Notes under the pieces: generated by a model | Databases searched by the model: none | What the model saw: only the letters and a program-made list of their open reading frames with translations | What the model was told of the DNA's origin: nothing | Part shown: in pieces, positions 17,408 to 25,649 of the stretch | Layout: every line of letters starts with the position of its first letter | Numbering within the stretch: position 1 is the first letter of the stretch | Translations under genes and position numbers: made by a program | NCBI GenBank assembly: GCA_002729525.1 | Contig: PBYI01000009.1 | Coordinates: 1 to 64,000 of the forward strand | Reading direction: 5' to 3' | DNA length: 64,000 nucleotides | From: Nocardioides sp. | GTDB lineage: Bacteria; Actinomycetota; Actinomycetes; Propionibacteriales; Nocardioidaceae

Positions 17408-18205
17408 TCAGCGGTGGCGGGTCTCGCGGCGGGCGGCGTACCGGCCGTCGTCGGAGCGGCTGAGCAGCAGCGGCATCCCGAACGTCGCCGACAGCGAGCG
17501 CTCGGTGAGCACGTCCTCGATCGGCCCCTGGGCCACCACGCCGCCCTGCTTGAGCAGCATCGCGTGGGTGAAGCCGGGCGGGATCTCCTCGACGTGGTGG
17601 GACACCAGGACGGTCGCGGGCGAGTCCGGGGAGTAGGCGAGCATGGAGAGGATCGCGACGAGGTCCTCGCGACCACCGAGGTCGAGGCCCGCGGCCGGCT
17701 CGTCGAGCAGCAGCAGCTCCGGGTCGGTCATCAGCGCCCGGGCGACCTGGACCCGCTTGCGCTCGCCCTCCGACAGGGTGCCGAACGTGCGGTCGGCGAG
17801 GTGCTTGACGCCCGTCTCGCGCAGGAGGGTCTCGGCGCGCTCGTGGTCGAGGTCGTCGTACTCCTCCTTCCAGCGGCCGAGCACGCCGTACGCCGCGGAG
17901 ATCACGACGTCCCGGACCAGCTCGTTGCGGGGCAGCCGCTCGGCGGTCGCCGCGCTGGTGAGGCCGATGCGTGGGCGGAGCTCGAAGACGTCGACCGCGC
18001 CGAGCAGCTCGCCGAGCACCCCGGCGGCGCCGTCGGTCGGGTGCATCGCGGCGGCCGCGACCTGTAGCAGCGTGGTCTTGCCGGCACCGTTGGGGCCGAG
18101 CAGCACCCACCGCTCCTCCGGCTTGACCACCCAGGTGACACGGTCGAGCAGCGTCGACCCCCCACGTCGGACGGTGACGTCGGCGAACTCCAGGACCGCG
18201 ACCAT
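17408..18205 (-). CDS. ABC transporter ATP-binding protein without adjacent permease
   Basis: A 265-residue stand-alone ABC ATPase. Walker A is GPNGAGKTT (about 38-46), the signature LSEGERKRVQVARAL, Walker B LLLLDEPAAGLD, and the switch SHHVEEIP. The [17 protein letters not shown] form and sequence after it resemble the YheI/ModF-like cytosolic ABC group (COG1119). No permease is encoded nearby, so it may act outside transport or with a distant partner. The ATG follows TAGGCT by 8 bases; the gene is divergent from the next one with 68 bases between them. Confidence 0.88.
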   Translation of the reverse strand: MVAVLEFADVTVRRGGSTLLDRVTWVVKPEERWVLLGPNGAGKTTLLQVAAAAMHPTDGAAGVLGELLGAVDVFELRPRIGLTSAATAERLPRNELVRDVVISAAYGVLGRWKEEYDDLDHERAETLLRETGVKHLADRTFGTLSEGERKRVQVARALMTDPELLLLDEPAAGLDLGGREDLVAILSMLAYSPDSPATVLVSHHVEEIPPGFTHAMLLKQGGVVAQGPIEDVLTERSLSATFGMPLLLSRSDDGRYAARRETRHR

Positions 18206-18273
18206 GCAGCCAGCCTAGGAGACCCCCGGGGTGTGCGCCGCGAGCGCCCCACGGCCCGCTAGCGTCCCGGGTC

Positions 18274-19026
18274 GTGCCCGCCCCGTCCTGCCCGCTCCCG
18301 GTCTCGGCCCGCCTCGCCTGGTGGGGCACCGCGTGGCTGCGCGGCACGGTCGGCCCGGACGACGCGGTCCACGCGGTGCTCGGCGACGACGTGGCGCACG
18401 TGCTGGGTCCCGGGCTCCCCGAGCCGGTCGGCTCCGGCGTGCTCGGCGCGCTGCTCGGGCTGCGGTCCGCCGGTGCGGACGCCGCCTCGGGGCTCGGTCT
18501 GGCGCTGCCGGTGGAGGGCGACCTGCTCGGCCTCGGCGGTCCCCGCGAGCTCAACCGCGCCGCGCTCGACGCCGGGGAAGCGGTGGTCGCCGTCGGCGCC
18601 GGGCTCGCGCTCGTGCCGTCGTACGTCGGGCCCACGGTGGAGTGGGCAGTCCTCCCGGCCGCCCGGCGCCAGCTGCCCGACGTCGGCGAGGCCGACCGGG
18701 CGCTGCGTGGCGGCCTGCTCGAGGCGGCCGAGGGCCTGGCCGCGCTCGACGTGGCGAAGTGGCGGCCCGAGGTCGCCGACCGGCTGATGGACCTGCGGCA
18801 CCGCGCGACGCCGTACGCCCCTCCCGGCGTGCCGGCCCGCTGCGTCGACCTGGCCGCCCGGGCCGTGCAGGCGCTCGAAGTGGTCGACCTCGCGCTGGAG
18901 GACGACGGCGCCGCGGTGAGCGCCTCGGAGGCCCGGGCCCGCCGCGACGCGCTGGTGCCGCTGGAGCGCGCCGGCCGCCGTGCGCTCGTCGCCGCCTGCT
19001 CCCCCGAGGTCTGGCCCCCCGCCTGA
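18274..19026 (+). CDS. Conserved-looking protein of unknown function
   Basis: A 250-residue soluble protein that I do not recognise. It is rich in Ala, Leu, Gly and Asp, with no signal peptide or membrane segment. The most distinctive stretches are LAWWGTAWLRG near the start, GVGSG-type GSGVLGALLGLRSAG, GALVPSYVGPTVEWAVLPA and a late WRPEVADRLMDLRHRATPYAPPG. The coding quality (third-position GC, TAGCGT box 9 bases before the GTG) supports a real gene. It is followed by a perfect 36-nt palindrome and then serB. Confidence 0.7.
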   Translation: MPAPSCPLPVSARLAWWGTAWLRGTVGPDDAVHAVLGDDVAHVLGPGLPEPVGSGVLGALLGLRSAGADAASGLGLALPVEGDLLGLGGPRELNRAALDAGEAVVAVGAGLALVPSYVGPTVEWAVLPAARRQLPDVGEADRALRGGLLEAAEGLAALDVAKWRPEVADRLMDLRHRATPYAPPGVPARCVDLAARAVQALEVVDLALEDDGAAVSASEARARRDALVPLERAGRRALVAACSPEVWPPA

Positions 19027-19036
19027 CCCGTCCCTC

Positions 19037-19072
19037 GGATCGACCCGGCGCAAGCTTGCGCCGGGTCGATCC
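19037..19072. repeat. Perfect 36-nt palindrome of the GTCGACCCG family
   Basis: The 18-base arm GGATCGACCCGGCGCAAG (19037-19054) is exactly mirrored at 19055-19072, centred on a HindIII-type AAGCTT. It shares the core ACCCG-N-CGCA-N4-TGCG-N-CGGGT with copies at 4379, 4415 and 52457. It lies 10 bases after a stop codon and 66 bases before serB, as a terminator would. Confidence 0.9.
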
Positions 19073-19138
19073 AGTGGGGTGTCCGGCGGAGGTCGGCGAG
19101 GACGGGGCGAGCGCCCGCAGCCACTAACCTGCTCGGCG

Positions 19139-20353
19139 ATGAACGACGCGCACCCGGCCACGCTGCTGATCACCCTCACGGGGAAGGACCGTCCCGGGGT
19201 GACCTCGTCGGTGTTCGCCACCCTGGCCCGGCACGCGGTCGAGGTGGTCGACGTGGAGCAGATCATCCTGCGCGGCCGACTGATCCTCGGCGTGCTCGTC
19301 ACCGCGCCCCGCGACCCGCAGCGCCTCGTCGGCGCGCTCCAGGGCGAGGCGGCCGAGCTCGGCATGCAGGTCGAGGTCGAGCGCGGCGCCGGCGACAACG
19401 TGTCCCGGCGGGCCGGCCGCGCGCACGTCACCCTCATCGGCGCGCCCCTGCGGGCGAAGGCGATGGCCGCGATCGCCGGCCGGATCGCCGACACCGGCGC
19501 CAACATCGACCGCATCGAGCGGATGGCGCGCTACCCCGTGACGGCGCTCGACCTGCACGTCTCGGGCGCCGACCCGCAGCGGCTGCGCACGGTGCTCGCT
19601 GCCGAGGCGGCCGAGCAGGGCGTCGACGTCGCCGTCCAGCCGACCACGATCCAGCGGCACGGCATGCGCCTGATCGTGATGGACGTCGACTCCACCCTCA
19701 TCCAGGGCGAGGTCATCGAGATGCTCGCCGCGCACGCCGGGCACGAGGACGAGGTCGCGGAGGTCACCGAGCGCGCGATGCGCGGCGAGCTCGACTTCGA
19801 GGAGTCGCTGCGGGCCCGGGTGAGGCTGCTCGAGGGCGTCCCGGAGTCGGCGCTCGACGAGGTCTACGACCAGATCGTGGTCAACCCCGGCGCCCGCACG
19901 ATGGTGCGCACGCTGCGCCGTCTCGGCTACCGGTTCGCCGTCGTCTCCGGCGGGTTCTCGCAGGTGGTCGATCGGCTCGCCGACGACCTCGGCATCCACT
20001 ACGCCCGCGCCAACGAGCTCGAGATCGTCGACGGCCGGCTCACCGGCAAGGTCGTCGGCCCGGTGGTCGACCGGGCGGCGAAGGCGACGGCGCTGCGGGA
20101 GTTCGCCGAGGCGGTCGGGGTGTCCGAGGACGCCACGGTCGCGATCGGCGACGGCGCCAACGACCTCGACATGCTCGCGGCCGCCGGGCTGGGCATCGCC
20201 TACAACGCCCGCCCCGTGGTGCAGCAGGCCGCCGACACCGCGGTGAACGTCCCCTACCTCGACACCATCTGCTACCTCCTCGGCATCACGCGCGAGGAGA
20301 TCGAGGCCGCCGACGCCGCGGCCGGCATCGTCACACCCGCACCGCCCGTCTGA
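19139..20353 (+). CDS. serB: Phosphoserine phosphatase with N-terminal ACT domains
   Basis: A 404-residue SerB that hydrolyses O-phosphoserine in the last step of serine synthesis. Two ACT-like domains (about 5-85 and 93-170) precede a HAD hydrolase domain. The catalytic DVDST is at residues 182-186 (nucleophile Asp182), with VSGGFSQVVDRLA and GDGANDLDML as the other HAD motifs. ACT domains suggest allosteric control by an amino acid. The same architecture is known from mycobacterial SerB2. The ATG follows TAACCT by 9 bases (leaderless). It is convergent with the SixA-like gene. Confidence 0.95.
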   Translation: MNDAHPATLLITLTGKDRPGVTSSVFATLARHAVEVVDVEQIILRGRLILGVLVTAPRDPQRLVGALQGEAAELGMQVEVERGAGDNVSRRAGRAHVTLIGAPLRAKAMAAIAGRIADTGANIDRIERMARYPVTALDLHVSGADPQRLRTVLAAEAAEQGVDVAVQPTTIQRHGMRLIVMDVDSTLIQGEVIEMLAAHAGHEDEVAEVTERAMRGELDFEESLRARVRLLEGVPESALDEVYDQIVVNPGARTMVRTLRRLGYRFAVVSGGFSQVVDRLADDLGIHYARANELEIVDGRLTGKVVGPVVDRAAKATALREFAEAVGVSEDATVAIGDGANDLDMLAAAGLGIAYNARPVVQQAADTAVNVPYLDTICYLLGITREEIEAADAAAGIVTPAPPV

Positions 20354-20384
20354 GCGAACGGGCCCGCGAGGGCGAGGTGCGGAG

Positions 20385-20915
20385 TCAGCCCCCGTGCCGC
20401 ACGAACGCCGCCCGCAGCGGCAGCGTCGCCTCGGCGACCTCCACCCACGGCACGGGTACGTCGAACACCGCGGCCGTCCCGGGCGGCATCCCGCTCGCCA
20501 GGAGGGTCTCGGCGTCGCCGTCGCCGGAGCCGTCGTCGAGGAGCTGCCCCAGGACGCCCACGGTCGGGTTGTGACCGAGCAGCAGCACCGTGCCGGTGTC
20601 GTCGGGCACGACCCGCACGAGGTCGAGAGCGCTGTCGGTGTCGGCGGCGTACAGGCCGCGGTCGACGGTGGGCTCGACGTCCCAGCCGGCCGCTCCGGCG
20701 ACGTGCTGCCAGGTCTGCTGGGTGCGCACCGCGGCGGAGACCAGCGCGACGTCTGGCACGACCCCGAGGCCGGCCAGCCAGGCACCCGCCTCGCCCGCGC
20801 GAGCCACGCCGGTGTCGGTCAGGGGACGCTCGGAGTCCGTGCTCGCCGCAGCCGCGGCCTGGGCGTGGCGCATCACCCCCAGCACCCGCCGCTGCGCGGC
20901 CTCCCCCGACGTCAT
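20385..20915 (-). CDS. SixA-like histidine phosphatase
   Basis: A 176-residue phosphatase of the histidine-acid/SixA branch. The catalytic motif is VMRHAQA (RHA rather than RHG, as usual for SixA), followed by RPLTDTGVARA, SAAVRTQQTW and the second catalytic His in LLLGHNPTVGVL. Targets may be phosphohistidine proteins or small phosphoesters. The ATG follows TACGCT by 6 bases. It is divergent from cyanophycinase with 78 bases between the starts. Confidence 0.87.
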   Translation of the reverse strand: MTSGEAAQRRVLGVMRHAQAAAAASTDSERPLTDTGVARAGEAGAWLAGLGVVPDVALVSAAVRTQQTWQHVAGAAGWDVEPTVDRGLYAADTDSALDLVRVVPDDTGTVLLLGHNPTVGVLGQLLDDGSGDGDAETLLASGMPPGTAAVFDVPVPWVEVAEATLPLRAAFVRHGG

Positions 20916-20993
20916 GGGGACAGCGTAGACAAGACGCCCGGACCCACCCTGCTGGTCGCGTCGGCACGCACAGCCTGGCCCTAGGGTGTCGCC

Positions 20994-21998
20994 ATGCTCG
21001 GACCCCTCGTCATCGTCGGCGGCGCCGAGGACAAGCTGCGCTCGCGCCGCATCCTCCGCGAGACCGTGCGGCTCGCGGGCGGCCCCGCGGCCCGGATCGC
21101 CGTCGTCCCGACCGCCTCCTCCCTCGGCCCCGCCGTCTCCGAGGTGTACGACGCCCTGTTCCGCACCGAGGGCGCCGCCGACGTGGTGACCGTCGACCCG
21201 GCCTCCCGGGACGAGGCGCGCGACCCGGACCTCGCGGCCTCCCTCGACGACGTGACCGGCGTGTTCATGACCGGCGGCAACCAGCTCAAGCTGTCGGCCC
21301 TGGTCAGCGGTACCCCCGTGGAGGCCGCGATCAAGCGCGCCCGAGCCCGCGGCGCCGTGATCGCCGGCACCTCCGCCGGCGCCAGCATCCAGTCGAGCCA
21401 CATGGTCGCCTTCGGCGGTCCGGGCGCCACCCCGAAGCAGCGGATGACGCAGGTCGCGGCCGGGTTCGGCCTGCTGGAGCAGTGCTGCGTCGACCAGCAC
21501 TTCGAGCAGCGCAACCGCTACGGCCGGCTGCTGATGATCGTCGCGGAGTCGCCCCAGCTCATCGGCATGGGCGTCGACGAGGACACCGCAGCCGTCGTCG
21601 AGCGTGGCGGCGACGGCACCGACCCGGCGCTCGCCGAGCACGACGTGCTGCGCGTCGTCGGCCGCGGCGCGGTGACGTTGATGGACCCCGCCCGGATGGT
21701 GACCAACGCCTACGAGGCCAAGCGTGCGGCGCCGCTGTTGGCCAGCGGGGTGCAGCTGCACGTGCTCCCGCACGGGGCCCGGTTCGACCTGACCACCCGG
21801 ACCCTGCTTCCCTGGACCCCGGCGGTCGACCCCGAGGACGAGGCCGAGCTCACCGAGGCCGGCCGCGACCTGCGCCGGATGGCCCGCGACATCGCCGCGG
21901 GCGACGTCTCCCCCAGCGTCCTGCGCCGTCGACTCGACCGCCGTCGCCGTCGTACGCCGCGTCCGCCCGGGCCGGCCGAGAGCGACAGCACCGCCTGA
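20994..21998 (+). CDS. Cyanophycinase (peptidase S51)
   Basis: A 334-residue serine exopeptidase of family S51, expected to release beta-Asp-Arg dipeptides from cyanophycin. The nucleophile is in AGTSAGAS, with VFMTGGNQLKL before it and CCVDQHFEQRNRYGRLL after it, all family hallmarks. A C-terminal extension rich in Arg (RRRLDRRRRRTPRPPG) goes beyond the core of about 280 residues. It is the first gene of the cyanophycin pair, 65 bases before cphA. TAGGGT lies 7 bases before the ATG. Confidence 0.92.
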   Translation: MLGPLVIVGGAEDKLRSRRILRETVRLAGGPAARIAVVPTASSLGPAVSEVYDALFRTEGAADVVTVDPASRDEARDPDLAASLDDVTGVFMTGGNQLKLSALVSGTPVEAAIKRARARGAVIAGTSAGASIQSSHMVAFGGPGATPKQRMTQVAAGFGLLEQCCVDQHFEQRNRYGRLLMIVAESPQLIGMGVDEDTAAVVERGGDGTDPALAEHDVLRVVGRGAVTLMDPARMVTNAYEAKRAAPLLASGVQLHVLPHGARFDLTTRTLLPWTPAVDPEDEAELTEAGRDLRRMARDIAAGDVSPSVLRRRLDRRRRRTPRPPGPAESDSTA

Positions 21999-22024
21999 CG
22001 AGCACCACCGACCACCAGCACGAG

Positions 22025-22049
22025 CCGACCCGACCCGACCTGACCCGAC
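22025..22049 (+). repeat. Five tandem CCGAC pentamers just before cphA
   Basis: The sequence is CCGAC x3, CTGAC, CCGAC (22025-22049), immediately followed by GGAGGGA, the cphA ribosome site. A pentamer array next to a ribosome site can change length by slippage, but no functional evidence is visible. Confidence 0.7.
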
Positions 22050-22063
22050 GGAGGGACCACAGC

Positions 22064-24832
22064 GTGACCGAGCGCCCCGCACCCGACCTGACCATCGTCG
22101 AGACCCGCGTCTACCGCGGTCCCAACGTGTGGTCCTACGACCGTGCGATCCACCTCGTGGTCGACCTCGGCGTGCTGGAGCAGTTCCCCACCAACACGGT
22201 CCCCGGGTTCACCGACCACCTCGTCGACATGCTGCCCGGCCTGCGGGAGCACTCCTGCTCGCGCGGCAAGCGCGGCGGCTTCGTCGAGCGGCTTCACGAG
22301 GGCACCTGGCTGGGCCACGTCGCCGAGCACGTCGCGCTGGCCCTCCAGCAGGTGGTCGGGCACGACGTGCGCCGCGGCAAGACCCGTGGGGTCAAGGGCA
22401 GTCCGGGCATGTACAACGTCGTCTTCGGCTACGTCGACGAGCAGGTCGGGCTCGCCGCCGCGCGGCTCGCCGTACGGCTGGTCAACCACCTGGTGCAGGC
22501 CGACCCGGAGTTCGACTGGGACGCCGAGCTGGAGACGTTCATCCGCCGCGCCCAGCGCACGGCGTTCGGGCCGTCGACGCAGGCGATCCTCGACGAGGCC
22601 GTGTCGCGCGACATCCCCTGGATCCGCCTCAACCAGTACTCCCTCGTGCAGCTTGGCCAAGGCGTCCACGCCAAGCGCATCCGCGCCACGATGACCTCCG
22701 AGACGTCCGCGATCGCCGTCGACATCGCCTCCGACAAGGACCTCACCACCCGGCTGCTGTCGGCTGCCGGGCTCCCGGTGCCCAAGCAGGAGACCGTCCG
22801 TACCGCCGACGCGGCCGTGCGGGCGGCCGAGCGGATCGGGTACCCGGTCGTCGTGAAGCCGCTCGACGGCAACCACGGCCGCGGCGTCTGCCTGGACCTC
22901 CAGGACGCCGGCGAGGTGCGCGAGTCGTTCACCGTCGCCGAGGAGCAGTCGCGCCGCGGCTACGTCGTCGTCGAGTCGTTCGTGACCGGCAAGGACTATC
23001 GCTGCCTCATCATCGACGGCCGGGTGGCCGCGATCGCCGAGCGCGTGCCGGCCTCGGTGACCGGCGACGGCATCTCCACCGTCGAGCAGCTGGTCGACAC
23101 CGCCAACGCCGACCCGCGCCGCGGCGTGGGCCACGAGAAGGTGCTGACCCGCATCAAGGTCGACGACGCCGCCGTCGAGCTGGTCCGCGAGCAGGGTTTC
23201 GCGATGACCGACGTGCCGCCCGAGGGGCAGATGGTCAAGCTCGCCCTGACCGGCAACATGTCGACCGGCGGCATCTCGATCGACCGCACGCTCGAGGCGC
23301 ACCCGGAGAACGTCGAGATCGCCGAGGAGGCCGCGCAGATGATCGGCCTCGACATCGCCGGCATCGACTTCATCTGCCCCGACATCACCGAGCCGGTCCG
23401 CGAGACCGGCGGCGCGATCTGCGAGGTCAACGCGGCCCCGGGCTTCCGGATGCACACCCACCCGACGATCGGCGAGCCCCAGTTCATCGCCAAGCCCGTC
23501 GTCGACATGCTCTTCCCGCCCGGCACCCCGTCGCGCATCCCGATCGTCGCCGTGACCGGCACCAACGGGAAGACCACGACGTCGCGGATGATCAGCCACG
23601 TCTTCAAGGGCATGGGCCGCAAGGTCGGCATGACCTCGACCGACGGCATCGTCATCGACGAGCGCCTGCTGATCCGCAACGACGCCTCGGGCCCACGCTC
23701 GGCCCGGATGGTGCTGCAGAACCCCCGCGTCGACTTCGCCGTCTTCGAGGTGGCCCGGGGCGGCATCCTTCGCGAGGGTCTCGGCTACGAGCGCAACGAC
23801 GTCGCGGTCGTGCTCAACGTGCAGCCCGACCACCTCGGTCTGCGCGGCATCGACACCGTCGAGCAGCTCGCCGACGTGAAGGCCGTGCTCGTGGAGGCCG
23901 TGCCGCGCGACGGGCACGCCGTCCTCAACGCCGACGATCCGCTGGTGCGCGAGATGCGCCGCCGGTGCTCGGGACAGGTGGTCTGGATCTCGATGGAGGA
24001 GCCGGGCTCGGAGGTCCGCGAGATGATCGACGCGCACTGCCGCCGTGGCGGCAAGGCGCTCGTGCTCGAGCAGTCCGAGCGCGGCGAGATGATCGTGGTG
24101 AAGCACGGCCCGCGCACCATGCAGCTCGCCTGGACGCACCTGCTGCCCGCCACCTTCGGAGGCCGGGCCCGGATGAACGTCCAGAACACCCTGGCCGCCG
24201 CCGCGGCCGCGTTCGCCGCCGGCGCCCCGCTGCACGACATCCGTCAGGGCCTGCGCACGTTCTCGACGAGCTACTACCTCTCCCCCGGCCGGCTCAACGA
24301 GGTCGAGGTCAACGGGGTCAACGTCATCGTCGACTACTGCCACAACGCCCCCGGCATGCGGATGCTCGGCGACTTCGTCGACCGTGTCGGGGAGTCGCTC
24401 GAGGGCTCGCACGACCTCGCCCGGCCGTCCCGCATCGGCGTGGTCGCCACCGCCGGCGACCGGCGCGACGAGGACATGCGCGAGCTCGGCGAGGTCGCCG
24501 CGCAGCACTTCGACGTCGTCGTCGTCCGCGAGGACGGCGCGCTGCGCGGTCGCGAGCGCGGCGACGTGGCCGAGCTCGTCGCCGAGGGCGTACGCCGCGG
24601 CATGGACGCCGACGCGCGCTGCCGCCAGGTGGAGGTCGTCCTCGACGAGATCGACGCCGTCCGGCACGCGATGTCGCGCGCCAACCGGGGCGACCTGGTC
24701 GTCATCTGCGTCGACAAGCACGCTGCGGTGATGAGCGAGCTGGAGACCTGGTCGAGCCAGGCGCAGGCGGGCTCCGGCTACTCCGACCCGGGCAGCGCCG
24801 GCGCCGACCCCGACTTCACGCCGGCCGGCTGA
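22064..24832 (+). CDS. cphA: Cyanophycin synthetase
   Basis: A 922-residue CphA that polymerises Asp and Arg into cyanophycin using ATP. Three parts are clear: the N-terminal domain (1-165; ETRVYRGPNVWSYDRAIH, HEGTWLGHVAEHVALALQQ), an ATP-grasp domain that adds Asp (about 220-480; VVVKPLDGNHGRGV, FICPDITEP, ICEVNAAPGFRMHTHP) and a Mur-ligase domain that adds Arg (about 490-885; P-loop VTGTNGKTTTSRM with Lys503). Length is normal. The GTG at 22064 has GGAGGG upstream. It lies directly after cyanophycinase, the usual synthesis/degradation pair. The residues after 885 are low-complexity and specific to this protein. Confidence 0.96.
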   Translation: MTERPAPDLTIVETRVYRGPNVWSYDRAIHLVVDLGVLEQFPTNTVPGFTDHLVDMLPGLREHSCSRGKRGGFVERLHEGTWLGHVAEHVALALQQVVGHDVRRGKTRGVKGSPGMYNVVFGYVDEQVGLAAARLAVRLVNHLVQADPEFDWDAELETFIRRAQRTAFGPSTQAILDEAVSRDIPWIRLNQYSLVQLGQGVHAKRIRATMTSETSAIAVDIASDKDLTTRLLSAAGLPVPKQETVRTADAAVRAAERIGYPVVVKPLDGNHGRGVCLDLQDAGEVRESFTVAEEQSRRGYVVVESFVTGKDYRCLIIDGRVAAIAERVPASVTGDGISTVEQLVDTANADPRRGVGHEKVLTRIKVDDAAVELVREQGFAMTDVPPEGQMVKLALTGNMSTGGISIDRTLEAHPENVEIAEEAAQMIGLDIAGIDFICPDITEPVRETGGAICEVNAAPGFRMHTHPTIGEPQFIAKPVVDMLFPPGTPSRIPIVAVTGTNGKTTTSRMISHVFKGMGRKVGMTSTDGIVIDERLLIRNDASGPRSARMVLQNPRVDFAVFEVARGGILREGLGYERNDVAVVLNVQPDHLGLRGIDTVEQLADVKAVLVEAVPRDGHAVLNADDPLVREMRRRCSGQVVWISMEEPGSEVREMIDAHCRRGGKALVLEQSERGEMIVVKHGPRTMQLAWTHLLPATFGGRARMNVQNTLAAAAAAFAAGAPLHDIRQGLRTFSTSYYLSPGRLNEVEVNGVNVIVDYCHNAPGMRMLGDFVDRVGESLEGSHDLARPSRIGVVATAGDRRDEDMRELGEVAAQHFDVVVVREDGALRGRERGDVAELVAEGVRRGMDADARCRQVEVVLDEIDAVRHAMSRANRGDLVVICVDKHAAVMSELETWSSQAQAGSGYSDPGSAGADPDFTPAG

Positions 24833-24972
24833 CCCGAGCACCGTCCCGAGCAGCGACCCTGGCCGGGCCGGACGGCGCCTCACCCGCTGCGTGCGAGGCG
24901 GGGGACGCGTCCGTCGTACGACGCTCGGCGCGACCCGGCCACCGCGGCCGGGCGCGACGTCAGGAGTCGGTC

Positions 24973-25542
24973 ATGGCAGCAACGGGCACCGCGAAGGGCT
25001 CGCGCGTCTGGGACCTCGTGCTCGGGGGCCTGATGGTCGTCGGCGCGTTCATCGTGCTCGGCAACGCGGTGCTGGCGACGGTCTTCTCGGTGCTGTTCGC
25101 CGGGTGGACCGCGCTGATCCTGGGCATCGTCGGTCTGGTGATCGCCGCGACCCGGATCGGGAAGGCGGGCTTCTGGACCGGCCTCATCGGCAGCGGCCTG
25201 GTCGCGGTGCTCGGCCTGGTGATGGTCCGCAACCCCGGCGTCGCCGCGGTGTCACTCACCCTCGTCGCCGGCGCGATGTTCCTGACCACGGGCATCGCCC
25301 GGCTCGCCGCGGCCGCCCAGATCCCCGAGGCCCGGGTCGCGCTGCTCATCGGCGGTGGCGTGTCGACGCTCCTCGGCCTGATGATCCTGTTCAACCTGTT
25401 CAGCGCCTCGCTCTCGCTGCTCGGCGTGCTGCTCGGCATCCAGATGCTGTCGGAGGGCATCGCGATCATGGTCGCCGGCCGTCCGGTGCCCGGGTACGCC
25501 GGCGCCGCTCCCGGCTCGACCCCCGCGGACGCCCGCGGCTGA
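24973..25542 (+). CDS. HdeD/DUF308-type membrane protein
   Basis: A 189-residue protein with six predicted membrane helices arranged as three repeats, as in HdeD (DUF308). Recognisable stretches are WDLVLGGLMVVGAFIVLGN and GIARLAAAAQIPEARVALLIGGG-like repeats. The E. coli protein is linked to acid resistance; for this homologue the role is unknown. ATG at 24973 is preceded by AGGAG 7 bases upstream. It comes 140 bases after cphA and is followed by a terminator-like hairpin, so it may be the last gene of the cyanophycin transcript. Confidence 0.85.
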   Translation: MAATGTAKGSRVWDLVLGGLMVVGAFIVLGNAVLATVFSVLFAGWTALILGIVGLVIAATRIGKAGFWTGLIGSGLVAVLGLVMVRNPGVAAVSLTLVAGAMFLTTGIARLAAAAQIPEARVALLIGGGVSTLLGLMILFNLFSASLSLLGVLLGIQMLSEGIAIMVAGRPVPGYAGAAPGSTPADARG

Positions 25543-25561
25543 CGCGCACCACCCCCGAGGA

Positions 25562-25584
25562 CCCGGGGCTCTCTCCGCCCCGGG
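25562..25584 (+). terminator. Terminator-like hairpin after the HdeD-like gene
   Basis: CCCGGGGC (25562-25569) pairs perfectly with GCCCCGGG (25577-25584) around a 7-base TCTCTCC loop, 19 bases after the stop codon. There is no T-run, as expected for this GC content. Confidence 0.65.
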
Positions 25585-25649
25585 AGCGCCGGGCGGACCG
25601 GCCCACCCCCGCTCCGTCCGGCGTCCCCGGCCGGGGTGAGGATGGCCGG

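Noticed and set aside
21710..24883. A 1057-codon open frame antisense to cphA
   Set aside because: At this GC content the antisense frame of a real gene is often open. Its translation is His/Asp/Val/Arg-rich with no recognisable motif, while the plus strand encodes full-length CphA.
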